Below, in pieces: positions 17,495-25,489 of a DNA stretch of 64,000 nt. Source of the stretch: Lachnospiraceae bacterium (GTDB lineage Bacteria; Bacillota; Clostridia; Lachnospirales; Lachnospiraceae); contig JAFTWC010000012.1 of NCBI GenBank assembly GCA_017465475.1, positions 1 through 64,000 of the forward strand, read 5' to 3'. A program made the translations under genes and the position numbers. Under the pieces are notes generated by a model. The model had not been told where the DNA came from. It saw nothing but the letters and a program-made list of their open reading frames with translations, and made no database searches. How positions within the stretch are numbered: position 1 is the first letter of the stretch; the number at the start of each line of letters is the position of its first letter.

Positions 17495-18256
17495 ATGAAA
17501 AAGATGATGAAGAAGTTTGCACTGACAGTAGCTTGTGTGATGACTGTAGCAATGTTTGCGGCTTGCGGCGGTAAGGATGAAAAGGCAGATACCATTACCT
17601 TCGGTACCAATGCAGAGTTCCCTCCGTTTGAATTTGTAGCAGCCAACGGTGTAATCGGTGAGTATGACGGTATCGATATGGCAATTGCAAAGCAGATCGG
17701 TGATGAAATCGGTAAGACCGCACAGATTGAGAACATGGAGTTTGACTCTTTGCTTCTTGCCCTTCAGAACGGTCAGGTAGATGCGGTTATCGCAGGTATG
17801 ACCATTGATCCGGAAAGAGCGGAGGAAGTAAACTTCTCTGTTCCGTATTACACTGCGAAGCAGGTAATGATTGTAAAGGAAGATTCTTCCATTGCAAAGG
17901 CTACCGATATGGCTGACAAGAAGATTGTGGTTATTCAGGGATATACCGGTGAGTCCTGCGTAAAGGAGATGGGCTATCCTTACGAAGCATTCAAGAAGGG
18001 GTCTGAAGCTATCATGGAGCTTGTAAACGGAAAGTGTGATGTTGTGGTTATTGACTCCGCAACCGCACAGAAGTATGTGGGTGACAATGAGGGCTTAAAG
18101 ATTGTGGAAGATGCAGAGGCATTCAGCTCCGAGGAGTACGGTATTGCTGTAAATAAGAAAAATACCGAGTTGTTGGAGCAGATTAACGAAGTATTAAATA
18201 AGATGATTGCGGATGGTACGATTAACGAACTTTCTGCAAAGTATTCCGAACAGTAA
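17495..18256 (+). CDS. Amino-acid-binding lipoprotein of the ABC transporter
   Basis: This 253-residue protein has a lipoprotein signal peptide with cleavage before C24 (FAAC). The mature part is a family 3 periplasmic-type binding protein (ITFGTNAEFPPFEFV, IAGMTIDPERAEEVNFSVPYY, VVIDSATAQKYV). It captures a polar amino acid outside the cell for the adjacent permease and ATPase. AAGGAG lies eight bases before ATG 17495. The ligand cannot be decided. Confidence 0.92.
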   Translation: MKKMMKKFALTVACVMTVAMFAACGGKDEKADTITFGTNAEFPPFEFVAANGVIGEYDGIDMAIAKQIGDEIGKTAQIENMEFDSLLLALQNGQVDAVIAGMTIDPERAEEVNFSVPYYTAKQVMIVKEDSSIAKATDMADKKIVVIQGYTGESCVKEMGYPYEAFKKGSEAIMELVNGKCDVVVIDSATAQKYVGDNEGLKIVEDAEAFSSEEYGIAVNKKNTELLEQINEVLNKMIADGTINELSAKYSEQ

Positions 18257-18273
18257 GCTTAAAAATATAAAAA

Positions 18274-18307
18274 CAAAAGGGAATCCTATTTGCGGGATTC
18301 CCTTTTG
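18274..18307 (+). terminator. Terminator of the amino-acid transporter operon
   Basis: CAAAAGGGAATCC (18274-18286) pairs with GGGATTCCCTTTTG (18294-18307), making a long perfect stem. The A-rich and T-rich flanks could let it act in both directions, covering the convergent Gly/Cys-rich gene. Confidence 0.75.
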
Positions 18308-18327
18308 CTTTCTATTCGGGATGGTGA

Positions 18328-18597
18328 TTAGCAGAAGCTGTTGCCACCGCAGCAGAACAGAAGGATAAGGATGATAATTAAGCAGCTGCAACCGCTGTTG
18401 CCGCCTGCTACACCGTTGTTGTTGCCGCATCCGCAGTCACAACCGCAATCGCAGTCGCAACCGCAGCCGCTGTTGCCGCCGCCTACACCGTTGTTGTTAC
18501 CGCAACCGCCGCAGCAGAACAGAAGTAATAAGATGATGATCCAGCTGCAACCACCGTTGTTAGCGCCACCGATACCGCAATTAGATAAGTTTCCCAT
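18328..18597 (-). CDS. Gly/Cys-rich duplicated small membrane peptide
   Basis: Translation is set at ATG 18597 because GGAGGAA lies six bases upstream on the minus strand. The 89-residue product contains two near-copies of a unit: a hydrophobic helix (WIIILLLLFCCGG and LIIILILLFCCGG) and NNNGV(G/A)GGNSGC, joined by a GCGCDCDCGCDCGCG linker. It has about 20 cysteines. I do not know its function. The pattern recalls small Gly/Cys-rich spore or surface peptides of Firmicutes and some bacteriocin-like peptides, but neither is shown. Real coding is supported by the ribosome binding site and the repeat logic. Confidence 0.6.
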   Translation of the reverse strand: MGNLSNCGIGGANNGGCSWIIILLLLFCCGGCGNNNGVGGGNSGCGCDCDCGCDCGCGNNNGVAGGNSGCSCLIIILILLFCCGGNSFC

Positions 18598-18699
18598 GAA
18601 GATTTCCTCCAAAATTTTTGATTACAACATATCGTATGCAGGGGTGCTTGACCTTGTTTTTATTTCTCTTAAAAATTTATGAAGGTGCTTGGTTTTTGC

Positions 18700-18728
18700 T
18701 TGTAATTGGAAGCATTGTGAGGTATGAT
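18700..18728 (+). promoter_or_regulatory. Promoter of the GT2-LicD gene
   Basis: TTGTAA (18700-18705) and TATGAT (18723-18728) are separated by 17 bases. The predicted transcript begins about 20 bases before the ribosome binding site TAGGAGG at 18742-18748. Confidence 0.55.
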
Positions 18729-18753
18729 AGAAGAGAGAAATTAGGAGGTGCCT

Positions 18754-20667
18754 ATGAAACGGCCTGATATCATAATACCGGTATATAAAGCGGATAAAAA
18801 ACTGGAGCAGTTGCTTACGATGTTACTTCGTCAAACCCTGCGTCCGGCAAAGGTTGTGTTGATGAATACGGAGGCAGAGGGGTTTACCGTACAGGATTTA
18901 AAGAAAAGAGTGGAAAAAGTTGCGGGAAAGAACGACGATGAGAATTTGACTCCGGTGGAAATAAAGTTAGTGAAGGTAGAGAAAAAAGAGTTTGACCACG
19001 GCGGAACAAGGAACTTGGCAATCAAGACCTATTCCACAGCAGAGCTTGTGTTGTGTATGACGCAGGATGCGGTTCCGGCAAATGAGTTTTTATTGGAGAA
19101 CCTGGTGCGCTGTTTTGAGGATGATTCGGTAGGGGCGGCCTATGCCAGACAGATGGCAGCTGCAAATGCTACGTTTACGGAAACATATTTGCGACTTCAT
19201 AATTATCCGGCAGAGACAGTCAAAAAAACAAAACAGGATATGAACCGGCTTGGTATTAAAACCTACATGATTTCCAATGCCTGTGCCATGTATCGCAGAA
19301 GCCGTTATGAAGAACTGGGAGGTTTTGTTACAAATACGATATTTAATGAAGATATGATTTTCGGAGCTTCGTTGATTGAAGCAGGAGATGCCATTGTTTA
19401 TTGTGCAGAAGCAAAGGTATATCATACCCATAACTACGGTTTAAAAGCACAGTTTAAGCGCAGTTTTGATCTTGCGGTATCCCAAGCGGAGTATCCGCAG
19501 GTGTTTCGGAAGGTAAGTTCCGAGAAAGAGGGAGTTCGCTATGTATGGGGGGCACTGAGCGTTTGCGCAGCACAGAAACGCTTTGGTGATGCGTTTTTGT
19601 TTTTCGCCGATGCAGTAGCACGTTATGCCGGCTTTTTTGTGGGAAAGCATTACAGAAGTCTTCCGGAACGGGTGATTTTAAAGTGTACATTACAGCCGGC
19701 TTACTGGGAAAAGAAAAAGATGCTTTTGAAATCGGAAAACGTGATTGAAGAAGGGAAAACGAAAGGAGAAACAGGAGGCAGTTCCGGCGACCCACGGGAG
19801 ACATCATCCGTATTAAAGGAACTGCATGAAATAGAACTGGGGGCTTTAAAAGCTTTTGTAAAGCTGTGTAATACGTATGGATTACGCTATTATGCCATCG
19901 GAGGTACCTTGTTGGGGGCGGTACGTCACAAGGGATTTATTCCGTGGGATGATGACGTGGATGTGGCCATGCCGCGAAAAGATTATGACCGGTTGATTGA
20001 GCTTGTGATATCGGGAGAAGCAAAGACGGCATTAGGGGATGAATATCGTATCGAGTCATGGCAGACGGATGATACGTTTAAAAGCTACTTTGCAAAGATT
20101 TGCGGTACAAAGATAGAATTGCAGGAAGCACTATTGGAAGAACGCACGACCAGAAAGGGGTATTTAATTGATATTATTCCTCTTGACGGGACTCCGGACG
20201 GAGAGACGGAGCGCAAGGTATACTATGCAAAAGCTATGTGGCTTCGGTTCCTTTGCGGAACAGCCAATGTGCATACGGGAATCCGTACCAGCCGGTCCAA
20301 ATGGGAGCAGACGGTATTACGTATTGTACGGGCATTACGTTTATATAAGGTCCTGAAGATAAAGAACATTTATAAACGGATGGATAGGCTGTTTCATGAA
20401 CAGGATGCAGAGACGGCGGAATATGCGGGAACGTTAACCGGCGCTTATAAAACGAGAGAAATCGTACCGAGAGTATATTTTGGGGATACCTATGATGAAT
20501 ACAGCTTGTGGGAGTTCGAGGGAATGCTTCTTCGCGGTCCGAAGTTGTGGGAAGAGTATCTGATCCATATGTTCGGAGATTATAGGAAGCTTCCGCCGGA
20601 AGAAGACAGAAAGGTGCATTATAAGCCTTATATTAAACGGTTGACGGGCGAAGATGCGCAGAGATAG
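18754..20667 (+). CDS. GT2 glycosyltransferase fused to LicD-family phosphotransferase
   Basis: Start ATG 18754 has TAGGAGG at 18742-18748; an upstream GTG overlaps that site. The 637-residue protein joins a GT2 glycosyltransferase (about 1-320, with DIIIPVYKAD, FDHGGTRNLA and a VLCMTQDAVP metal-binding region) to a LicD domain (about 350-635, with GTLLGAVRHKGFIPWDDDVDVAMPRKDY). LicD proteins transfer phosphocholine or related groups to surface glycans. The fusion suggests that one polypeptide adds and decorates a sugar during cell-surface polysaccharide synthesis. The next gene encodes a second LicD protein. Confidence 0.85.
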   Translation: MKRPDIIIPVYKADKKLEQLLTMLLRQTLRPAKVVLMNTEAEGFTVQDLKKRVEKVAGKNDDENLTPVEIKLVKVEKKEFDHGGTRNLAIKTYSTAELVLCMTQDAVPANEFLLENLVRCFEDDSVGAAYARQMAAANATFTETYLRLHNYPAETVKKTKQDMNRLGIKTYMISNACAMYRRSRYEELGGFVTNTIFNEDMIFGASLIEAGDAIVYCAEAKVYHTHNYGLKAQFKRSFDLAVSQAEYPQVFRKVSSEKEGVRYVWGALSVCAAQKRFGDAFLFFADAVARYAGFFVGKHYRSLPERVILKCTLQPAYWEKKKMLLKSENVIEEGKTKGETGGSSGDPRETSSVLKELHEIELGALKAFVKLCNTYGLRYYAIGGTLLGAVRHKGFIPWDDDVDVAMPRKDYDRLIELVISGEAKTALGDEYRIESWQTDDTFKSYFAKICGTKIELQEALLEERTTRKGYLIDIIPLDGTPDGETERKVYYAKAMWLRFLCGTANVHTGIRTSRSKWEQTVLRIVRALRLYKVLKIKNIYKRMDRLFHEQDAETAEYAGTLTGAYKTREIVPRVYFGDTYDEYSLWEFEGMLLRGPKLWEEYLIHMFGDYRKLPPEEDRKVHYKPYIKRLTGEDAQR

Positions 20668-20714
20668 AAGAAGGTTTGAAAATGTAGAAACCTTAGAGAA
20701 GAGGTTAGTGTCTC

Positions 20715-21641
20715 ATGACAGAGTTGCAAAAAAAAATTCTGGAGATTATGAAAGTGTTTGACAGGGTATGCCGGGAGAATGACCTCCGCTATTATATGTT
20801 GGGAGGAACCATGTTGGGGGCAGTCAGGCATAAGGGTTTTATTCCATGGGATGATGATGCGGACTTTGGTTTGCCGAGACGGGATTACGAGCAGTTACTG
20901 ACGTTCAAAGATGAACAACTGCCGGAAGGGTATCAGTTGCGGCATTTTTCAAAGGAATCCGGAGTTCCCTACGCATTTATACGCTTGGAGGATATAAGAA
21001 CCACCTGTATCGAGACCCGAAGGAGCGGTTCAGGGTATGTGGGGGGAGTCTATATCGATATATTTCCGTTGGATGCGGATGGGAATGTGTTACCGCTTCG
21101 GATAGTAAAAGAGTATCGGGTCAGTTTTCTAAAACGCTTGTTGTACGCTCATATTGCGGAACCGGGAGCAGTGAAAAATCCGGTGAAACGGGCGGTTATG
21201 AGTATTGTAAAGAAACGTACTGACATGGAAGCGTTGGTGCGTAAGCTGGATGCAACAGTGAAGCGTTACGGTGTTGCTAAGGAAAATCTTCCGCAATGGG
21301 GAGAAGCACGTTTTTCCAACTATTTGGGACATTGGGGAAGAAAAGAGTCTGTTCCCCGCAGAGTGTTCGACGGAGAAATCAGGCAACGTAAGTATTTTGC
21401 GTTTGATTTCCGAAGGGGGGAGAAAATATCGGCAGCTCCGGGCGGCAGAAGGAAAGAGTATGAGTTTGAGGGACACCGTTTTTTCGGTCCCGTGGATAGC
21501 GCAGGATATTTGACAGCATTGTATGGATATGACTATATGATGCCGCCAAAGGAAGAAGAACGATGCGGTCATCCCGCGATAATAGAACTGGAACAGTCCT
21601 ATCTTGATGTAATTGAGAGAAAGAATGCAGATAAACGATAA
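20715..21641 (+). CDS. LicD-family protein
   Basis: This 308-residue protein has the LicD core GTMLGAVRHKGFIPWDDDADFGLPRRDY at about residues 36-63, including the DDD metal-binding triad. It parallels the C-terminal half of the upstream GT2-LicD fusion but is a separate, shorter copy, likely a partner or paralogue. It probably modifies a cell-wall or capsular glycan with a phosphorylated group. GAGGTT sits before ATG 20715; 31 bases separate it from the pyrophosphorylase gene. Confidence 0.85.
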   Translation: MTELQKKILEIMKVFDRVCRENDLRYYMLGGTMLGAVRHKGFIPWDDDADFGLPRRDYEQLLTFKDEQLPEGYQLRHFSKESGVPYAFIRLEDIRTTCIETRRSGSGYVGGVYIDIFPLDADGNVLPLRIVKEYRVSFLKRLLYAHIAEPGAVKNPVKRAVMSIVKKRTDMEALVRKLDATVKRYGVAKENLPQWGEARFSNYLGHWGRKESVPRRVFDGEIRQRKYFAFDFRRGEKISAAPGGRRKEYEFEGHRFFGPVDSAGYLTALYGYDYMMPPKEEERCGHPAIIELEQSYLDVIERKNADKR

Positions 21642-21671
21642 CTAAAAGAAATAAAATCGGAGGAAATTGAA

Positions 21672-22898
21672 ATGAAGTATGATGAAGCGTTAAAGAAGGT
21701 AAGTGAATACGGACAGGAACACGTATTGGAGTTTTATGAGGAGCTTTCGGAGTCTGAAAAGGCAGCTCTTTTGGGTCAGATTGAGCAGACGGACTTTTCT
21801 GTGCTGGAAAAAGCAAACGAAGGGGAGAAGGAATTAAAAAGAGGTGTGATTACACCGATTCCTGCCATGAAGTTATCAGAGATTGAAGAAAAGAAGGAAG
21901 TATTTACCGCAAAGGGAATTGAACTGATTCGTGCCGGAAAAGTAGGTGCGGTATTGCTTGCGGGAGGAATGGGAACCCGTCTCGGCTCTGATGATCCGAA
22001 GGGAATGTATAATATCGGGTTGACAAAAGAGGTGTATATTTTCGAGCGTTTAATCCGTAATCTTATGGATGTGGTGGAACAAACAGGTACCTTTATCCAT
22101 TTGTTTGTAATGACCAGTGAGAAGAATCATGAAAAGACAGTTTCTTTCTTAAAGGAAAAGAAGTATTTCGGATATGATGAAGCTTATGTTACATTCTTTA
22201 TGCAGGATATGGCACCGGCATCCGACTATAACGGAAAGGTATATATGGAAAATAAGGGCCTGATGTCTGCCTCACCGAACGGAAACGGCGGTTGGTTCTC
22301 TTCCATGAAGCGGGGCGGTGTGCTTGACATTGTACATAAGGCAGGTATTGAGTATTTGAATATTTTTGCGGTGGATAATGTATTGCAGCGGATTGCGGAC
22401 CCGTGCTTTGTAGGAGCTACCGCATTAAATGAATGTGCCGTTGGCGCAAAGGTAATTAAAAAGGCAGCCCCGGATGAGAAAGTAGGAGTGATGTGCTTAG
22501 AGGACGGAAGACCGTCAATTGTGGAGTATTACGAATTGACAACAGAGCTTATGGAGGCAAAGGACGCTTCCGGAGAACCGGCATATAATTACGGTGTGAT
22601 TTTGAATTACTTATTCCGTGTGGCAGATTTGGAAGAAATTGTAAGCAAAGAGATGCCTCTTCACATTGTGGAGAAAAAGATTCCGTATATGAATGAGGCG
22701 GGAGAAACCGTAAAGCCGGAAAAGGTAAACGGCTATAAATATGAAAGTCTTGTATTGGATATGATTCACATGTTGGATAGCTGTCTTGTATTTGAGGTGG
22801 TACGTGAGAAGGAGTTTGCACCGATTAAGAATCCGACGGGAATTGATTCCGTTGAAAGTGCAAGAGAATTATTGAAACGAAACGGTATTGCGTTATAA
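21672..22898 (+). CDS. UDP-sugar pyrophosphorylase (UDPGP family)
   Basis: This 408-residue protein has the UDPGP nucleotide-binding motif AGGMGTRLGSDDPKG at about 97-111, as in eukaryotic-type UTP:hexose 1-phosphate and UDP-N-acetylhexosamine pyrophosphorylases. It makes a UDP-activated sugar from UTP and sugar 1-phosphate. It differs from the usual bacterial GalU fold. Adjacent LicD genes suggest the product feeds surface glycan synthesis. GGAGG lies upstream of ATG 21672. Confidence 0.85.
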   Translation: MKYDEALKKVSEYGQEHVLEFYEELSESEKAALLGQIEQTDFSVLEKANEGEKELKRGVITPIPAMKLSEIEEKKEVFTAKGIELIRAGKVGAVLLAGGMGTRLGSDDPKGMYNIGLTKEVYIFERLIRNLMDVVEQTGTFIHLFVMTSEKNHEKTVSFLKEKKYFGYDEAYVTFFMQDMAPASDYNGKVYMENKGLMSASPNGNGGWFSSMKRGGVLDIVHKAGIEYLNIFAVDNVLQRIADPCFVGATALNECAVGAKVIKKAAPDEKVGVMCLEDGRPSIVEYYELTTELMEAKDASGEPAYNYGVILNYLFRVADLEEIVSKEMPLHIVEKKIPYMNEAGETVKPEKVNGYKYESLVLDMIHMLDSCLVFEVVREKEFAPIKNPTGIDSVESARELLKRNGIAL

Positions 22899-22908
22899 AG
22901 GAGAAACT

Positions 22909-23478
22909 ATGTCAAAGCAACATTGGAAGCCGGGGAATATGTTATATCCTGTGCCGGCAGTTATGGTCAGTTGCGGACGGGAAAAGGAAAAACCGAATAT
23001 TATTACCGTGGCATGGGCAGGAACAGTTTGTTCCGACCCTGCCATGCTATCCATATCGGTACGTCCGGAACGTTATTCATACGATATTATTAAACAGACC
23101 GGAGAATTTGTTGTTAATCTGGTGACAAAGGATTTGGTATTTGCTACGGACTATTGTGGTGTGAAGTCGGGCCGAGAGGTGGATAAGTATAAGGAAATGA
23201 ATCTGACTCCGCTTGCATCACAAAAGATAAGTGCGCCGGGCATTGCGGAAAGTCCTGTAAATATCGAGTGCAAGGTGGTACAGGAACTTGCTTTGGGAAG
23301 CCATACCATGTTTGTAGGTGAGGTTGTGAATGTGACCATTGAGGATAGGTATTTGAGTGAAACGGGAAAGTTTGAGTTAAACAGTACCGGACTTGTCAGT
23401 TATTCCCACGGCGAATATTTCCTTTTAGGGGAGAAGCTTGGAAAGTTTGGATATTCAGTGCAGAAGAAGACGAAATAG
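22909..23478 (+). CDS. Flavin reductase-like protein
   Basis: I start at ATG 22909, with AAAGGAG at 22897-22903 overlapping the preceding stop. The 189-residue protein is a flavin reductase-like FMN-binding split barrel (NIITVAWAGTVCSDPAMLSISVRPERYSYDII). It binds FMN and probably reduces flavin with NAD(P)H or acts as a redox protein. It follows the pyrophosphorylase gene in the same direction. Confidence 0.85.
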   Translation: MSKQHWKPGNMLYPVPAVMVSCGREKEKPNIITVAWAGTVCSDPAMLSISVRPERYSYDIIKQTGEFVVNLVTKDLVFATDYCGVKSGREVDKYKEMNLTPLASQKISAPGIAESPVNIECKVVQELALGSHTMFVGEVVNVTIEDRYLSETGKFELNSTGLVSYSHGEYFLLGEKLGKFGYSVQKKTK

Positions 23479-23481
23479 CGG

Positions 23482-23510
23482 TTGTTTTTCACTAAATTTT
23501 GCGATATAAT
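23482..23510 (+). promoter_or_regulatory. Promoter of the sensor-diguanylate cyclase gene
   Basis: TTGTTT (23482-23487) and TATAAT (23505-23510) are 17 bases apart, about 50 bases before the start codon. It implies a new transcript after the flavin reductase gene. Confidence 0.65.
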
Positions 23511-23561
23511 AAGATTAGACTGTATTGCGCGTGTTTACACCTTTTGCCGGGAGGAGATGCT

Positions 23562-25469
23562 ATGAAAAAGAGAATAGCTGTTTTTGCCAGTGGATGGGGC
23601 GATGAATATTTCAGGGAAGTGGTATACGGATTATCGGAAGAAGCAAAAAAAGAAAACATGGATGTTTTTGTGTTTGTAAATTTTTCTATCCGTGTTGCGA
23701 ATACTGCCACGAATATAGGTGAATTCAATATTTTTACATTGCCGGATTTGAATGATTTTGACGGAATTGTTCTTTTGGCAAACTCTTTCAATTTGACAAA
23801 GGAACTGGAGTATTTTAAGGAGAAGATAAAAAATAGTACAATTCCTGTTATTAGTGTAGAATATGAGTTGGAGAATGAGGTTTCCTTGGTTTCGGATAAT
23901 TACGCAGGCATGCTTGATTTGGTGCGCCATGTGGTGAAAGAACACGGAGCAAGGGATATTGTGTATATCGGTGGTCCGGAGGAGCATTTAGAAAATGTGG
24001 ACCGGTTAAAAGCACTTCGTACCGTTGCCGAAGAATACGGATTTTCTGTGCCGGATTCGAACATTAAATACGGCGACTGGGCGAAAAAATCGGCGCTTCA
24101 TCTGACAAAAGAATGGGTACAAGAAAACGGCAGGGTGCCGGATGCTTTTTTATGCGGAAATGATATTATGGCAATGGGCGTGTGTGAGCAGCTTTCCAAC
24201 ATGAATTATGAAGTGCCGAAGGATGTCCTGGTGACAGGGTACGACTGTTTACGAGCAGGGCAGAATTATCAGCCGAAGATTGCATCGGTGGGACATAAAT
24301 GGGAAGAAATGGGAGCAACTGCCGTACAAATGATGAAAGGGCTGATGGAGGGCAAAGAGGAGAAAAGCCGAATGCTTCCGACCTGTTTTGTTCCGGCAAA
24401 AAGCTGTGGTTGTGTGGGGAATGATTTACAGAGCGAGTTGATTCAGTCGGCAAGAAAGAGTCATGGATTTGAAATAGACGGAATTGATGCCGATTCTCAT
24501 TTCCGACATATTTACCTTGCTGTTAATAAGGCAGAAGATGCACAGGGGGTATCCGACGGATTAAATTATCTTTTGGCAGGAGAAAACCAGATGGAGGGAA
24601 AGAATTTCATGCTTTGTCTGGATCCGGAGTTCTTTCGTATTGAAGAAGATGATTTGAATCTTTATGAAGAGGGATATAGTGAAAAGGTACATGTGGTAGG
24701 TTTCATCAGAGATGAGAAAGCGCAACCACATGTGGTAATGAATACAAAAGATGCCATGTTTTTTATGGCAAATGAGTCAGAAACCTCCGGGACTTACATT
24801 TTTGCTCCGGTATTTAACGAGTCCAAGACCTATGGGTTTGCGATTTTAACCGGAGACTTACGTATTGCTTGTAAAAACCAGCTTTATATTTGGACAAGAC
24901 ACGTGAACCAGGATTTAGAGCAGGTGAGAAGAAATATTAAGATTGCTGACTTGACCAGAAAACTGACGCAGTTATCGGTTACCGATGTATTAACCGGTGT
25001 CTATAATCGTGCGGGATGTGAGGAAATTGCATATCCGTTGTTGTTAGACTGGCGGGATTGCGGCGGTACCGGAGTGGTCATGTTAGTAGACATTGATAAG
25101 ATGAAGATGATAAATGACCTCCACGGTCACGCAAACGGAGATTTGGCGTTACGCACCGTGGCGACAGTGTTAAAGGGGTGTCTTCCGGAAGAGTGGATTA
25201 TTTCCCGTTTCGGCGGTGATGAATTTTTTGTGGGCGGTCGTCTGCAGGATTCAGAAATCGATTTGACGGCATTACGGAATACATTGGAAGCAAGTCTTGC
25301 CGCAGAGGTGAAAAAGAGAGGAATTGAGTTCCGCTTAACAATCAGTGTGGGAAGTACATTGGTACAGCCGGGAGATACACTGGAAATTGAGAAATATCTT
25401 CAGGTGGCAGATAAAGACATGTACGAAATTAAGCGCGCCCATCATGAGGAGATTGAGAACGAACAATAA
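23562..25469 (+). CDS. LacI-type sugar-sensor diguanylate cyclase
   Basis: Start ATG 23562 follows GGGAGGAG. The 635-residue protein has an N-terminal LacI-like periplasmic-binding sensor fold (about 5-290, with VFASGWGDEYF and an AFLCGNDIMAMGVCEQL motif) but no helix-turn-helix before it and no signal peptide. A connector domain (about 300-455) follows, then a GGDEF domain with the intact signature GGDEF at 551-555. It should make c-di-GMP in response to a cytoplasmic ligand, plausibly a sugar. The GH10 gene begins 20 bases downstream, linking it to xylan metabolism. Confidence 0.87.
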   Translation: MKKRIAVFASGWGDEYFREVVYGLSEEAKKENMDVFVFVNFSIRVANTATNIGEFNIFTLPDLNDFDGIVLLANSFNLTKELEYFKEKIKNSTIPVISVEYELENEVSLVSDNYAGMLDLVRHVVKEHGARDIVYIGGPEEHLENVDRLKALRTVAEEYGFSVPDSNIKYGDWAKKSALHLTKEWVQENGRVPDAFLCGNDIMAMGVCEQLSNMNYEVPKDVLVTGYDCLRAGQNYQPKIASVGHKWEEMGATAVQMMKGLMEGKEEKSRMLPTCFVPAKSCGCVGNDLQSELIQSARKSHGFEIDGIDADSHFRHIYLAVNKAEDAQGVSDGLNYLLAGENQMEGKNFMLCLDPEFFRIEEDDLNLYEEGYSEKVHVVGFIRDEKAQPHVVMNTKDAMFFMANESETSGTYIFAPVFNESKTYGFAILTGDLRIACKNQLYIWTRHVNQDLEQVRRNIKIADLTRKLTQLSVTDVLTGVYNRAGCEEIAYPLLLDWRDCGGTGVVMLVDIDKMKMINDLHGHANGDLALRTVATVLKGCLPEEWIISRFGGDEFFVGGRLQDSEIDLTALRNTLEASLAAEVKKRGIEFRLTISVGSTLVQPGDTLEIEKYLQVADKDMYEIKRAHHEEIENEQ

Positions 25470-25489
25470 AGCAGAGGTCGGAGAGAACT

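Noticed and set aside
18341-18682. Plus-strand Pro/Gln-rich open frame
   Set aside because: The opposite strand has a ribosome binding site, a repeated protein design and a fitting start, so this frame is a shadow.
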